64,000 nucleotides of DNA, taken from positions 3,481,501 through 3,545,500 of the forward strand of contig NC_089856.1 of the NCBI RefSeq assembly GCF_036373705.1, in the 5' to 3' direction. The notes under the pieces are model-generated. The model ran no database searches, was not told the origin of the DNA, and worked only from the letters and a program-made list of their open reading frames with translations. Shown here in pieces: positions 10,860 through 23,000 of the stretch (position 1 is the stretch's first letter; every line of letters begins with the position of its first letter). Source of the DNA: Amia ocellicauda (lineage: Eukaryota > Chordata > Actinopteri > Amiiformes > Amiidae). The position numbers and the translations under genes were made by a program.

Positions 10860-12299
10860 TTTATAACTTACCATTCTCGCTAAAGTGTGACAATGACAAA
10901 GGGGGGAAACAATTGCCACCGTCATGTGACACACCACCTTTAGTTTAGCAAGATCCCAATGTACACACCAGAGTCAATATTTAGAATTACAACAAGTTTA
11001 TTACAATGGTTGCCAGGCTGGGCACGAAGTCCGCCGGCCTAGAGGCCCCATTACCTAGAATTACAAACACTAAAACCACCTTTAATAACAGGCAATTGCA
11101 CTAGCAATCAAAACCAAAAAAAAAAAGAAACTGGAAAGTTTAAAAGACCGGCAAAACTAAATTACTAAACTAATAAAAAAAAAAAAAAATCCCCAATAAA
11201 ACTAGTCTAAAAGTAAAGCCTGTCTTGGCCCCCACAAAATCCAAGTCCCGGAATTAAGGTGCGAATCTGCTGCAAGGAGACTTCAATCACCAATGTCCAT
11301 TCAAGTTCTTAGCAGGTGGATTCCTAGGAGGCTTGGCAGTACAGTGCCCCCTCCTACTGTGTCAGCCCCTGGGCCAGGCTTTGCAGTGCCACCAATCCTA
11401 GGCAGGGAGAGAGAAACAAGGAAAGGACATCCGGAGGGAACGCGTCATTGAGACCGGGTAAGTGAAACCACACATACTACAGTGGTTATTTTCCCCAGTC
11501 ACGTCCCTCCGCTATCCTTTTCCCCAGCGTGTCTCTCCACAGGTGCACAGCTTTCCATCTCAGGCCCAGCTGACCACCGGGGAACACACCATCTCTACCA
11601 GCCTGGTCAGGGAAGTAGGAAAAATAGGAAATCAGTCCAGTATCTTCTCAAATTAACTCTCCTTTTCTCCTCAGGATACCACACGTTACACAGAGGCAGC
11701 CAGGAAGGGTGCACAGCAATCAGCCAAAACTCATTCAAAACCAAGGAGAGTTTTCCCCATAAGACATCAGAGTTCTTATCCTGCCATGAACAATCCCCCT
11801 GTTCCCATCTGCAGCTTCCTCTGTTCCTCAAGGCTGTCTTCTAGTCTTGTTCCCCATTGTCGCACACCCGCCTGCCTGGCTCCCCACAGTGCTATCCTCC
11901 TTCCTTCTCAATCCCAGGTCTCCTTCTTCCTGCTCTCTGCACTCTTTTTAAAGCAGGTGCTCTTCAGTAGGGGTCAGGAGATGAATGAAAACAGTTGTGC
12001 TAATTAAAGGAGTGGGGGTCACCGCCCAATCAGACGGGTGTGTCCTTGATTGGTGTCTGCAGTTGGTGAAAATGTTGCCTTTAAGTGACGACAATTAAGT
12101 GAAAAAAAGCAAAGCAAATCAAGTGAAAATTAACAAGTAATATAACAAATACAAAAGTAATAACAAGTGAAAATAAACCCCACAAACTCCATAATAAAAT
12201 AAACATAATAACACCAAATAATAGGCAACAATAAGATTTCAAATAAACACTAGTGACATTTGTTCTGGTAAATAATGGCAAGTTTATTACCAGTATAAC
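10860..12299. other. Unclassified, probably transposon-derived sequence
   Basis: No protein domain was identified. Poly-A tracts lie near 11115 and 11175. Two aagtttatta motifs (about 10992 and 12281), seen as polyadenylation-like taataaactt on the minus strand, suggest a minus-oriented retroelement or LTR. The ORFs at 11462-12007 are not conserved with anything recognised. Confidence 0.35.
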
Positions 12300-12301
12300 T
12301 A

Positions 12302-13522
12302 CACTCACCTAAAGGATTATTAGGAACACCATACTAATACTGTGTTTGACCCCCTTTCGCCTTCAGAACTGCCTTAATTCTACGTGGCATTGATTCAACA
12401 AGGTGCTGAAAGCATTCTTTAGAAATGTTGGCCCATATTGATAGGATAGCATCTTGCAGTTGATGGAGATTTGTGGGATGCACATCCAGGGCACGAAGCT
12501 CCCGTTCCACCACATCCCAAAGATGCTCTATTGGGTTGAGATCTGGTGACTGTGGGGGCCAGTTTAGTACAGTGAACTCATTGTCATGTTCAAGAAACCA
12601 ATTTGAAATGATTCGACCTTTGTGACATGGTGCATTAACCTGCTGGAAGTAGCCATCAGAGGATGGGTACATGGTGGTCATAAAGGGATGGACATGGTCA
12701 GAAACAATGCTCAGGTAGGCCGTGGCATTTAAACGATGCCCAATTGGCACTAAGGGGCCTAAAGTGTGCCAAGAAAACATCCCCCACACCATTACACCAC
12801 CACCACCAGCCTGCACAGTGGTAACAAGGCATGATGGATCCATGTTCTCATTCTGTTTACGCCAAATTCTGACGCTACCATCTGAATGTCTCAACAGAAA
12901 TCGAGACTCATCAGACCAGGCAACATTTTTCCAGTCTTCAACTGTCCAATTTTGGTGAGCTTGTGCAAATTGTAGCCTCTTTTTCCTATTTGTAGTGGAG
13001 ATGAGTGGTACCCGGTGGGGTCTTCTGCTGTTGTAGCCCATCCGCCTCAAGGTTGTACGTGTTGTGGCTTCACAAATGCTTTGCTGCATACCTCGGTTGT
13101 AACGAGTGCTTATTTCAGTCAAAGTTGCTCTTCTATCAGCTTGAATCAGTCGGCCCATTCTCCTCTGACCTCTAGCATCAACAAGGCATTTTCGCCCACA
13201 GGACTGCCGCATACTGGATGTTTTTCCCTTTTCACACCATTCTTTGTAAACCCTAGAAATGGTTGTGCGTGAAAATCCCAGTAACTGAGCAGATTGTGAA
13301 ATACTCAGACCGGCCCGTTTGGCACCAACAACCATGCCACGCTCAAAATTGCTTAAATCACCTTTCTTTCCCATTCAGACATTCAGTTTGGAGTTCAGGA
13401 GATTGTCTTGACCAGGACCACACCCCTAAATGCATTGAAGCAACTGCCATGTGATTGGTTGGTTAGATAATTGCATTAATGAGAAATTGAACAGGTGTTC
13501 CTAATAATCCTTTAGGTGAGTA
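12302..13522 (-). mobile_element. Tc1/mariner element, complete with terminal inverted repeats
   Basis: The terminal inverted repeats begin CACTCACCTAAAGG at 12302 and end in the reverse complement at 13522. The 28-bp core is identical on both sides. TA duplications are at 12300-12301 and 13523-13524. The whole element is 1,221 bp and carries a single transposase ORF on the minus strand. Near-identical ends and an unbroken ORF suggest a fairly recent insertion. Confidence 0.92.
12334..13374 (-). CDS. Tc1-family (DD36E-type) transposase, catalytic Asp replaced
   Basis: 346 residues, full length with no stop or frameshift. The N-terminus (about 1-120) carries paired helix-turn-helix DNA-binding domains (NFERGMVVGAKRAGLSISQS, then FSRTTISRVYKEW). 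The catalytic domain shows WSDESRF (Asp155), GGGVMVWGMF, and SPDLNPIEHLWD (Glu283). The second catalytic residue should be the Asp of the DNAPCH block but is Val246 (QQVNAPCH, codon GTT at 12637-12639). Thirty-six residues separate position 246 from Glu283, the spacing of the DD36E Tc1 group and not the usual DD34E. Loss of one metal-binding aspartate should abolish DNA cleavage while leaving terminal-repeat binding possible. A sequencing error at one base is the main alternative. Confidence 0.92.
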   Translation of the reverse strand: MGKKGDLSNFERGMVVGAKRAGLSISQSAQLLGFSRTTISRVYKEWCEKGKTSSMRQSCGRKCLVDARGQRRMGRLIQADRRATLTEISTRYNRGMQQSICEATTRTTLRRMGYNSRRPHRVPLISTTNRKKRLQFAQAHQNWTVEDWKNVAWSDESRFLLRHSDGSVRIWRKQNENMDPSCLVTTVQAGGGGVMVWGMFSWHTLGPLVPIGHRLNATAYLSIVSDHVHPFMTTMYPSSDGYFQQVNAPCHKGRIISNWFLEHDNEFTVLNWPPQSPDLNPIEHLWDVVERELRALDVHPTNLHQLQDAILSIWANISKECFQHLVESMPRRIKAVLKAKGGQTQY

Positions 13523-13524
13523 TA

Positions 13525-14810
13525 TACCGGATACCAAAAATAATAATACAAAAAATTAAATAAACATGTGGATTCAGATTTAAAGAATGAGTCAGATTCC
13601 TTGTCTTATTTATAGCCTAGGATATATTTATATTCAGTTCTACCTGGATTGAGTCTAATAAAGAAAAGGATAGAGGTTGAACCGGAGTATAAGTCCCAGT
13701 GTTCCATTAGGTTCTCAGCGGAAGTCTTCCTTCCCTATCTGTGCAGTCATCAAAGTGGGTCCTGGCTCACGATCTCAGAGATTCTCCATGAAAAAAGATA
13801 ACCTGCATGCAGCGGGTTTTAAGAATAATGAGCACTTCACTTTCTTAATCGTGTCAGATTCATAATGCTGTGATGTTATCTGGTGAACTACACAAATTAG
13901 TGAGTTATGGAAATCAAATCATAAAAAATAACAAAATGGAGGATAATACTGACATCTAGTGGAAGTGCTAATAGAATGCTATGAGAACCACCATTTTGTT
14001 TCCAACCCGCCATGTGGAGCAAACGTTTATTTTAACCTATTTACATTTTTCAAAATAAACAGACTTAAAAAATATCTTGTTCCATTACATATCTCTAATA
14101 TTCAAACATAAGCTACACTGTAGTTTCTTCTCCGTTTGATTTCTTATTTCTTCAATATATTTTTCTATCTCATAATGAAAGTCTTATAACAGTTTTTTAT
14201 GATTGCTTAAGCACAATTTTGAAAACAGGTACTCATTTTGTCAAAACACTACACACAACTCACACAACCACACACACAAGTAGCAGAACACCTCAGATAT
14301 TTTGCAAAATGAAACACTTCATTCAAAACTATACAATAATTTATAAAAAAACAATTGTCAAAGTATGGCACACACATGGATCATACGATCTGATTCTGTT
14401 TGAACCAGTTACACACTACTGTGCTCAATCTAAAACACTTTTAACATGTCTGCTTTTCTAATTATATAGTCTGGGTTAGATTTTTTCAGAGATATTGTTA
14501 TTGTAAAGTACATTAATATATTGACCAAACAACACACAAGACCAGTACTGCATACTGATTGAAAATATTATCTCCACATTGTAAAATTAGTCAATACATC
14601 CATGCATTTTGCACTGAAAATCAGAACAGAACATATTCTAAATAGAATACAGTACATAAACACAGCAAAGACATTTATGGAGACAAAAAAGAAAGCATGA
14701 ATTAAAGACAGCAAGGGTAAGAATCTTCTGGAATGGCGAATCCATCCTTGCACACACCCTGCATCAATTTGTCACAGGCCTCCTCCATGGCTTGAATGAG
14801 GGATATCCTG
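13525..14810. other. No gene recognised
   Basis: AT-rich intergenic sequence. The stretch around 14200-14430 is rich in cacacaa and aaaacac motifs and could be the end of a DNA transposon, but no inverted partner was found. The ORFs here are short and unconserved. Confidence 0.35.
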
Positions 14811-16186
14811 ACATAGGGCTGGAAACATTACAAGGATCAGGGACCTGACCTGAAGACAAGACTTTTGGAAACTTGTGACTGACCCTGCCTACAGAACCAC
14901 ATGTCATGGATTGTATAAAAATCTGTTAACTTCTGCTGTTAAGAGAGACCCTGCTGAGGTGGAGAGCTTCCATGTCGGGGCCTTCCAGGCCGGGCATGTT
15001 AAATAAATTAATTATCCTCTGTGCTTCAAGACTTCAAGGCTTCAAGGCTTCTACTCCACCTTCTCCCTCTTCCTCCCCTCCCCTTCCTCGTCTCTCTCTG
15101 CTGATGATTTTGTCTCCTTCTTCTCCTCCGAGATCACAGACATCCACAGCTCTTCAACAGTCCCCCCTCCTCTCCCAAACCCACGGAGTGTGCCTTGGAC
15201 CCTCTCCCCACTCATCTCCTCAAAGTGACTGCTCCCGATCTACAACCCTTCATCTCCTCCCTCCTCAACTCCTCACTCCTCTCTGCTTGTTTCCCCTCTG
15301 CTTTTAAACTAGCTACTGTGATCCCACTCCTCAAAAAAACAACCCTTAACCCTACCTCTCCTGAGAACAACCACCCCATCTCCCTACTACCATTCCTCTC
15401 AAAGACCCTCGAGCATGCTGTGCACAACCAGCTTTCTGCATTTCTTTCCCATCACTCACTTGATCCTCTGCAACCCAGCTTCTGCACAGCTCACTCCATG
15501 GAGACTACTCTACTAGCAGTCATTGAATCCCTCAATTGTACTCGGGTGGCCTCCCTCTCCTCATTCCTAAAACTCCTTGATCTCTCTGCAGTGTTTGTCA
15601 CTCCAATCACTCCATCTTCTCCTACACTCAGCACTCCACCACACTGACATGCACCTACTGATTCTTCCTAAGCAACATACGCCGAATCCGACACTTCCTC
15701 ACCGACTACTCTACTAGCTACTCCAGTCCCTGGTGCTCTCCCACCTGGACTACTGCAACTGCCTCCCGCACACTCCAGCTCATTCAGAACTCTGTGTCTC
15801 ACCTGGTATTGTCCCTGCCCTGATTCGCACATGATACCCCACTGCTCCGCTCCCTCCACTGGCTCCCAAGACATTGACCCTCACCTACTGTTGCCTGGAC
15901 CAGACTGCGCTGTGCTCCCTTCAGACCACCATCTCTCCATACTTCTACAAGACTACTGCGGTCTTCTTGCACCAGAAGACTAACCTTGCATCTGTTCCAA
16001 TCCCCTTTCTCCAGAGCCCGCTCCTTTTCATCCCTGGCCCCTAAGTGGTGGAATGACCTTCCCAAGTCAAGACAGCTGAGTTCCTGACCTTCTTCCAGCG
16101 ATTATTCATGACACATCTTTTCAGACTATGCTTGTAATGTAGTAGATTATTCTCCTGTAAAATTGCACTTCTACAACGTTGTGTCA
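14811..16186 (+). mobile_element. L2-clade LINE, ORF2 fragment (5' of the Tc1 insertion)
   Basis: A reverse-transcriptase block is readable from 15195: FKLATVIPLLKKTTLNPTSP, then SLLPFLSKTLEHAVHNQLSA and the start of a palm region. After an internal deletion the conserved C-terminus follows near 15840-16110 (LTLTYCCLDQT..., then SSLAPKWW...), broken by frameshifts. The 3' UTR starts about 16110 and is interrupted at 16187 by a Tc1 element. Positions 14811-15030 match 31170-31385, upstream of the second L2, so both copies descend from one insertion duplicated with the TRIM gene. It is dead: several stops and a deletion. Confidence 0.8.
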
Positions 16187-16398
16187 TACAGTGAGGGAAA
16201 AAAGTATTTGATCCCCTGCTGATTTTGTACGTTTGCCCACTGACAAAGAAATGATCAGTCTATAATTTTAATGGTAGGTGTATTTTAACAGTGAGAGACA
16301 GAATAACAACAAAAAAATCCAGAAAAACACATTTCAAAAAAGTTATACATTGATTTGCATGTTAATGAGGGAAATAAGTATTTGACCCCTTCGACTTA

Positions 16399-17404
16399 TT
16401 ACTTGGTGGCAAAACCCTTGTTGGCAATCACAGAGGTCAGACGTTTCTTGTAGTTGGCCACCAGGTTTGCACACATCTCAGGAGGGATTTTGTCCCACTC
16501 CTCTTTGCAGATCCAAGTCATTAAGGTTTTGAGGCTGACGTTTGGCAACTCGAACCTTCAGCTCCCTCCACAGATTTTCTATTGGATTAAGGTTTGGAGA
16601 CTGGCTAGGCCACTCCAGGACCTTAATGTGCTTCTTCTTGAGCCACTCCTTTGTTGCCTTGGCTGTGTGTTTTGGGTCATTGTCATGCTGGAATACCCAT
16701 CCACGACCCATTTTCAATGCCCTGGCTGAGGGAAGGAGGTTCTCACCCAAGATTTGACGGTACATGGCCCCGTCCATCGTCCCTTTGATGCGGTGCAGTT
16801 GTCCTGTCCCCTTAGCAGAAAAACACCCCCAAAGCATAATGTTTCCACCTCCATGTTTGACGGTGGGGATGGTGTTCTTGGGGTCATTCCTCCTCCTCCA
16901 AACACGGCGAGTTGAGTTGATGCCAAAGAGCTCGATTTTGGTCTCATCTGACCACAACACTTTCACCCAGTTCTCCTCTGAATCATTCAGATGTTCATTG
17001 GCAAACTTCAGACGGGCCTGTACATGTGCTTTCTTGAGCAGGGGGACCTTGCGGGCGCTGCAGGATTTCAGTCCTTCATGGCGTAGTGTGTTACCAATTG
17101 TTTTCTTGGTGACTATGGTCCCAGCTGCCTTGAGATCATTAACAAGATCCTCCCGTGTAGTTCTGGGCTGATTCCTCACCGTTCTCATGATCATTGAAAC
17201 TCCACGAGGTGAGATCTTGCATGGAGCCCCAGACCGAGGGACACTGACAGTTATTTTGTGTTTCTTCCATTTGCGAATAATCGCACCAACTGTTGTCACC
17301 TTCTCACCAAGCTGCTTGGCGATGGTCTTGTAGCCCATTCCAGCCTTGTGTAGGTCTACAATCTTGTCCCTGACATCCTTGGACAGCTCTTTGGTCTTGG
17401 CCAT
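16399..17404 (-). pseudogene. Tc1 (DD34E) transposase, C-terminal frameshift
   Basis: The normal start is [20 protein letters not shown] (ATG at 17402-17404); the longer reading from 17488 only adds inverted-repeat sequence. The paired HTH domains and all three catalytic residues are intact: [18 protein letters not shown], and [11 protein letters not shown] with 34 residues between the second Asp and Glu. About 40 residues before the end, the frame breaks after LNDLD, probably through a 5-nt deletion in ttggagaggatctgc. The reading stops early at 16478. The family's ending ([15 protein letters not shown] through NKGFATK) is present in another frame and ends at the TAA at 16399. Confidence 0.9.
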
Positions 17405-17447
17405 GGTGGAGAGTTTGGAATCTGATTGATTGATTGCTTCTGTGGAC

Positions 17448-17542
17448 AGGTGTCTTTTATACAGGTAACGAGCTGAGATTAGGAGCACTCCCTTTAAGAG
17501 AGAGCTCCTAATCTCAGCTCGTTACCTGTATAAAAGACACCT
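17448..17542. repeat. Subterminal 39-bp perfect palindrome arms in the Tc1
   Basis: Arms 17448-17486 and 17504-17542 are reverse complements separated by 17 bp. They start aggtgtcttttatacagg. This hairpin lies between the transposase start and the right inverted repeat. Confidence 0.9.
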
Positions 17543-17773
17543 GGGAGCCAGAAATCTTGCTGATTAATAGGGGATCAAATACTTATTTCCCTCATTAACA
17601 TGCAAATCAATTTATAACTTTTTTGAAATGCGTTTTTTCTGGATTTTTTTGTTGTTATTCTGTCTCTCACTGTTAAAATACACCTACCATTAAAATTATA
17701 GACTGATCATTTCTTTGTCAGTGGGCAAACGTACAAAATCAGCAGGGGATCAAATACGTTTTTCCCTCACTGT

Positions 17774-19612
17774 TGTAGCGTTATGATGGGTTATTTTGAT
17801 AAGAGCATTTTAGCTCTGAGCTGAAGCACTGATCCAAAGAAGACCTCTCCCCCCAAAGTTATCAGATTTCCTTAACTCATCAGCTTGGAACTGGTTTACA
17901 TCAAAGTGACAGTTTTGGGGAGGATGGCACCGAGAAGAGGCCAAATAGTTTGGAATCCTGCTATGAGATGTCTGGAGAAAGGGGCCTGTAGGTAATAAAA
18001 AACTCTTTGAAATGGACAAGAGCCGAAATCCAGACACAGAGCTACGAACCCGGGCCAACCGGCATTTCCAAAAGATGGCATGGATTGACATCAGTCATAA
18101 ATCAAGCCCCCCTCCAATAGGACACTGGGGGCTGAAACCGAAATCCAATCTCAAAAACTCAAGAACCAATCATCTATTGTTCTGACAGACTATAAAGAAC
18201 AGCGCACAGTCTCTTTCTCTCTATCTCTCTATCTCTCACCTGAACCAGAAACTCGCTGCCACAGCTCAACCTGTGGTTCTGTTGCCAGAACCGGAACCAG
18301 AAACCAACCAAGTCTTTGCCGGCAACAGAAGAGTTAACCTGGGAGAAGGAGATTGAGCCGTACGAAGAATTATTTTAAAGGACTTTATTAAATAAAGAAC
18401 TTTACAGACTGCGCTGCCCGCCTGTGCCCACCTGATCAGTGGAGTTTTACAGCTGGACAATTGACTAAGTCGACTGAATACGAAAGTGTCAGTCATTTAA
18501 ATAGCTATTTGAGTCTTAAGAAACTTGACCCTTGGAACAAACAGGGCCCTGCTTTCCTCAAAGACTTTGTCTTCAAGTAACTACGGTGGAAACCCTGCTT
18601 ACAAAGAAGATTTTGTGCACAACCTTGGAGCCTTCAAACCAGTGGAAAATCTGTTTGGAAACGACTCTGTTTCGCGAAACCCCAACTTCCAGGTGCATCG
18701 ACTGAGTGGAAGTTCTTGGACGAAGCCGAACCGGACGGCCTTTGTTCCAAACCACACGGACCTCGTGCCGTGTGCCGTTATCTGAGCCCGAAGACAGAGA
18801 GGCCTCTCTGCGATGAAGTTCAGATAAGTTTAACAGTTTGGAGTTTGTGATTCATGACATTTGAGAAATCAATTAGAAATGTTAATCTGTGATTCATAAC
18901 TCTAGAATGTGTAATATCATTTAGTTTTCTTAAAAATAAATGTGTGTTGCATTAAACTGTTTAGTTGATAATTTTAGAAATAAAATCTGTCAACGCCGAG
19001 AAATATCTTCTCATTCCTGTTTAACTGTTTAGTCTGAAATTGACACAAGTTAATAGACATTAGATTATTGGTGGCCCTGCCTATCGTTAATCATTGAATA
19101 ATAATCAGTTAAGGGAAATTGTGGTAACAAGTAATGATAGGATCTTTCTCGGCACCTAAACGTAAATGAGACTGATATATATATATAACGAGAAGTTACC
19201 TGACATAAATACTAACCTGCGTAGTTATTTGATGTCCGACTAACAATACTAACGAGAGACTCACCTTCGTCTTACTAAGCGGTATGGTGGTCAATGTGTT
19301 TATAACCTTTTTTGTTTAACGATTTGTGTCATCATATGCGATCCCATGGTCTTTGATTTGGTCACGGAAGTGATTTGTCTTTGATTTGTTGATCTAGAGT
19401 TGAATTTTAATTAGTTTTTCCCTTTTGTATAATTAGTGTAGTGCTACATTTAGTCTTTGTTTTTAATACATTTTACAATTTATATCTTTGGAATTGGTGT
19501 CTGCGTCCAATTATTACAGAAATTGAGTTCTACAAGATTCCAGGATTCGTGATAAGGTGATACTATAAATTCACTTCTTTAATTGAAATTTATAAGTGTA
19601 CCTTACGCTACA
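17774..19612. mobile_element. TGTAGCG...CGCTACA element, copy 2 (intact flanks)
   Basis: TGTAGCGTTATG to CCTTACGCTACA, 1,839 bp, flanked by the 4-bp duplication CTGT (17770-17773 and 19613-19616). Removing it restores the Tc1 tip CCCTCACTG plus TA and the L2 tail cttcttgctttgc. It inserted into the very end of the Tc1, so it is younger than that Tc1. A TATA-like tataaaga is at 18191. The open stretch at 18525-18785 is also open in the other copies but the frame drifts, so coding is doubtful. Confidence 0.85.
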
Positions 19613-19616
19613 CTGT

Positions 19617-19887
19617 ACTTCTTGCTTTGCATTACTAGTTCTCGTATTATTTTGATTTCCCCTATGCCCCCTCTCCCATACCTTGATGACTTCACATCTT
19701 GTCTGCACTTATTAGCTTTTACAACCTAGGATGTAGGACTTGTATTGTTTACTGTATATTTCCTATACACTTGTTTAAATTGGAATTTGTAAATTGCATA
19801 ATGTTTAGAACTGTACTGTATTATTGCACTTTGTATTGCTCTTATATTTTGTAAGTCGCCCTGGACAAATGTGTCTGCTGAGAAATA

Positions 19888-19932
<45 letters not shown>

Positions 19933-19933
19933 T
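19617..19933 (+). mobile_element. L2 LINE 3' tail with (AAT)n
   Basis: Continuation of the L2 at 14811-16186 beyond the nested Tc1 and TGTAGCG elements. It contains the hallmark gtaagtcgccctggacaaat and ctgctgagaaataaat, then an AAT microsatellite from 19887. It abuts the 3' flank of the TRIM gene at 20081, as the L2 at 33660 abuts the TRIM gene at 33889. Confidence 0.85.
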
Positions 19934-20080
19934 CACTCATTTATTGTAGGTGTTCATTCACGTCATCAGGTTTCCATTGGATTGGTCTCCTCTCAAACAT
20001 CCTCTCAGCTTGCAGTGGCCAGCAAGGTCTCAGCTCCATTCATAGCAGTGCTGCCTGATCTTTATCCCCAAAACACTGTG

Positions 20081-23000
20081 CTATTCCACTGAGAGAGACA
20101 CCTTCACTGGGCAGATTCGCAGAGGGGAAAAAGGACAGAAGAATGGAAACAGCCTCTCACTGAATGTGTCTTTAAAGGTGTAGAGAGGTGTGCTGTCCCT
20201 GGGGTCAGACAATGACACCTCCCCCCTGTCATAGTCCAGCTGGACTCTGATCTTCTGGGGTTTCCTCTTCACAGCGAGTCGTGTCTCTGGTGAGGTCAGT
20301 GCTGTGTATTCCCCTCCAAACAGACCCATAGTCCAGAATCCTGCTGCTGGGCTCACACTGAAGTCTCCTTTCTTGTTGCAGGATTCGTTGCTTACACCCA
20401 AACACCAGGAAGATCCGTCCCCCACGTCAACATCCCAGCAGTGCATGCCTGAGCTGAACCCCTCAGAGCCCAGAATACACTCACATACATCAAATCTCTC
20501 TGGGTTGTCAGGAAGCTGCTGTCTCTCAGCTCTGTCTCTCGCACTGGATAGATCCTCAGACAGTGAGAGACGGGGGGATGCTGTATTGGGGTCCAGAGTC
20601 ACAGGAGCTGAAAGAGAAAGAGAGAAAGGATCAACACTGAGCTGCACAGAGACATTCACACGTGTCTTACATAAGCTGTAATGGAAGTTAAAATAAATAA
20701 ATACATCAATAAAAAGATGAATGAAATACTACATGTAAAACTTCTTCATAGAAATAGTAAATTAAAATATATTTCTGGAATTGTTGAAGAACTGCATGAC
20801 TTCCCCTGTGTGTCTGTGTAAACAAGGTCATTGTCTTACGGTCTTACTGTGCCATAGTTCAGACCTGATACCTAGAAGAACAGGGTCTGATAACACCAGC
20901 TTTCACCAACAATTTGCCTCATATGCCTCAATTTTCCTCAGTTTAGCCACATATGGGTCTTCCTGAGCAGTTGTCAGGCAGAAACCGAGTTTCCACTCAT
21001 CACGGGACAGACATGTGGGCCTGTTATCGTTCTCTCCTGTCTGGTCTGCATAAAATGCCTGTAACTTGTAACTTCTTTGAGACTCTATGCTGATATTGTA
21101 TCGGTGTTAGACTCTCCCAAGTTGGCTTGTTAATAAAACTTTCTGAACCTGGATCACATTTAAGTGGCAAAATGCTGCTCAGTGTTGCTCCTGTATTGTG
21201 AAAGTCTGTAAATCCCCCTCCCCCCTTGTGGCCCTGCCCCCAGTACTCACTGTAGTGAACAATCCCCAGCATCTTCTCCCACACTCTGTACTTCAGAGAG
21301 CCCAGGTGCTGGGCAACATCTATCAGCGCTCCTGAAACCCCCTCTGGATCCTGCACTGCGCACTGGGCTCTGCAATAATATTCAGGAGTCAGGGCTGCTG
21401 TGGCTCTGGATTCAATACAATAGAAAAGAGGAAGACGGGCTGGAGTTCACATACCTGCTCTTTGTCTTCTTGTAGTTCTGGAAAACAACAACATGACCGG
21501 TTACTAGATATTGACACACAAACACTGACATGAGTCTGTGAATGTGATTGAGCAGTGATGTCAGTCTGCATTCAGAAGACTATTGTCACAGAGAAAACAG
21601 TCCTCACCTGCAGGAATGATATGTCTTCAGCTCCCATCTCCTGTTCTAGGGCTCTGATTGTGTCTGAAAGAGATGATATCTTTCTTGTCAAGTTCTCAAT
21701 CTTCTCCTTCATCACGCCACTCTTTTTCTCCTCTTCCTCCCTCAGTGCAGCTATCCTGGCTGCCTCTTCATCTCGTAGAAACTGGTGAAGTTTCTCAAAC
21801 TCCTCCTTTATCTGCCTCTCTGTCTGCTGGGCCTGGGTCTGCAATGGAAAACATTGAGAGCATTTAGATCATGTCAGTGTGTCATCTTTAGACAGGTTTA
21901 TTGTGGCAGAATTACCTTAATATGTTCTGCGGTTTGATCACAGGTTGTTTTCACTTTATTGAAGGCTTTCAGCTTCTTCTGCAGGGGCTCCAGTGCAGTC
22001 TTGAATTCCTCCTGGAATGAAATGACAGAGTTGACACTACTGGAGAAACACACTGACAACAGGCCTCACTGCACACTGCAGTAATAAACCAGAGGTGTGC
22101 CCCCATGTGCTCCAGTGTCCCAGTGTTTCCATCACTTCTATCTGGGGATTGTCTGGGTATGACTCTCCTGGGCAGGAGCCCATCTGGAGCAGTTGACTTC
22201 CTCACAGAGAGAGCAGGGCAAGCTGTACCATTCAGGCAAATAAAGACTCCAGACACGCAGGACCTTTAATATGTGAGCGGATGATTATTTAATTGAATTA
22301 TATGAATCGTACAGCACAGAGAATTCACATTAGAGCAGAGCCTGTGACTCCCTGACTAACACAGATATCTGTAAATCCTGAACCGGATTCTAGGACTGAA
22401 CTCTCTGTAACAGGTTTAACATAAAACACAGACTGGATTATTTTAGTGCTCAGCAGCACACAACTGTGTAAGAACTGGAATATAAACTGTGTGGAAAACT
22501 ACCAGATTATTATTTCAGAAGAGTGTTGCTTTCCAGATACAAGTTGAGCACTGCTGATCAATGTGTTTCTTTGAAAACTTGCTTTTGTAAAATAAATGTA
22601 AAAATATTGAATCTAAACATGTCAAGCATCACATTCCTGGAGATGACATGGCACACACTGATATGAGGAACAGTGCTTTCATTATTACATTTTTAAAATA
22701 CCGGTGCCCTTGTGAATAGGCGAGAGGCCTGAAGAGATCTTATCTGATGTGCTAAACTATATTTAGTGTCTCAGTGCCTGTTTAGCCTCATTACTGGGAT
22801 CCATACAGGGCTCTACGAACAGTGGATTATTACACAGACACACAATAAGAGGACGGACAGTTTATTAAGCATGTGAAAAACAATTCATAATACAGTGATC
22901 TTACCTTCCGATCCAGCACAGCCTCCTCTGTGGGACAGAACTTATGATTCTTATGTTTTCTTGAAGTGAGACAATCAACACAGAGCAGCTCTTGATCCTC

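Larger units (their letters stand above)
16189..17772 (-). mobile_element. Tc1 (DD34E) transposon with about 200-bp inverted repeats
   Basis: The left end CAGTGAGGGAAAAAAG follows the TA at 16187-16188. The right end CCCTCACTG is at 17764-17772. Inverted similarity spans about 200 bp on each side (16189-16389 and 17566-17772). It is inserted in the L2 3' UTR. The right TA duplication is displaced to 19616-19617 because another element inserted into the last bases of this Tc1. The family, with gatcccctgctgattttgta near each end, is abundant in many fish genomes. Confidence 0.92.

Noticed and set aside
12722-13272. Plus-strand ORFs opposite the Tc1 transposase
   Set aside because: They are antisense shadows of the intact transposase frame.
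17405-17488. N-terminal 28-residue extension of the second Tc1 transposase
   Set aside because: It is translated from the subterminal palindrome; the family start MAKTKELS lies at 17404.
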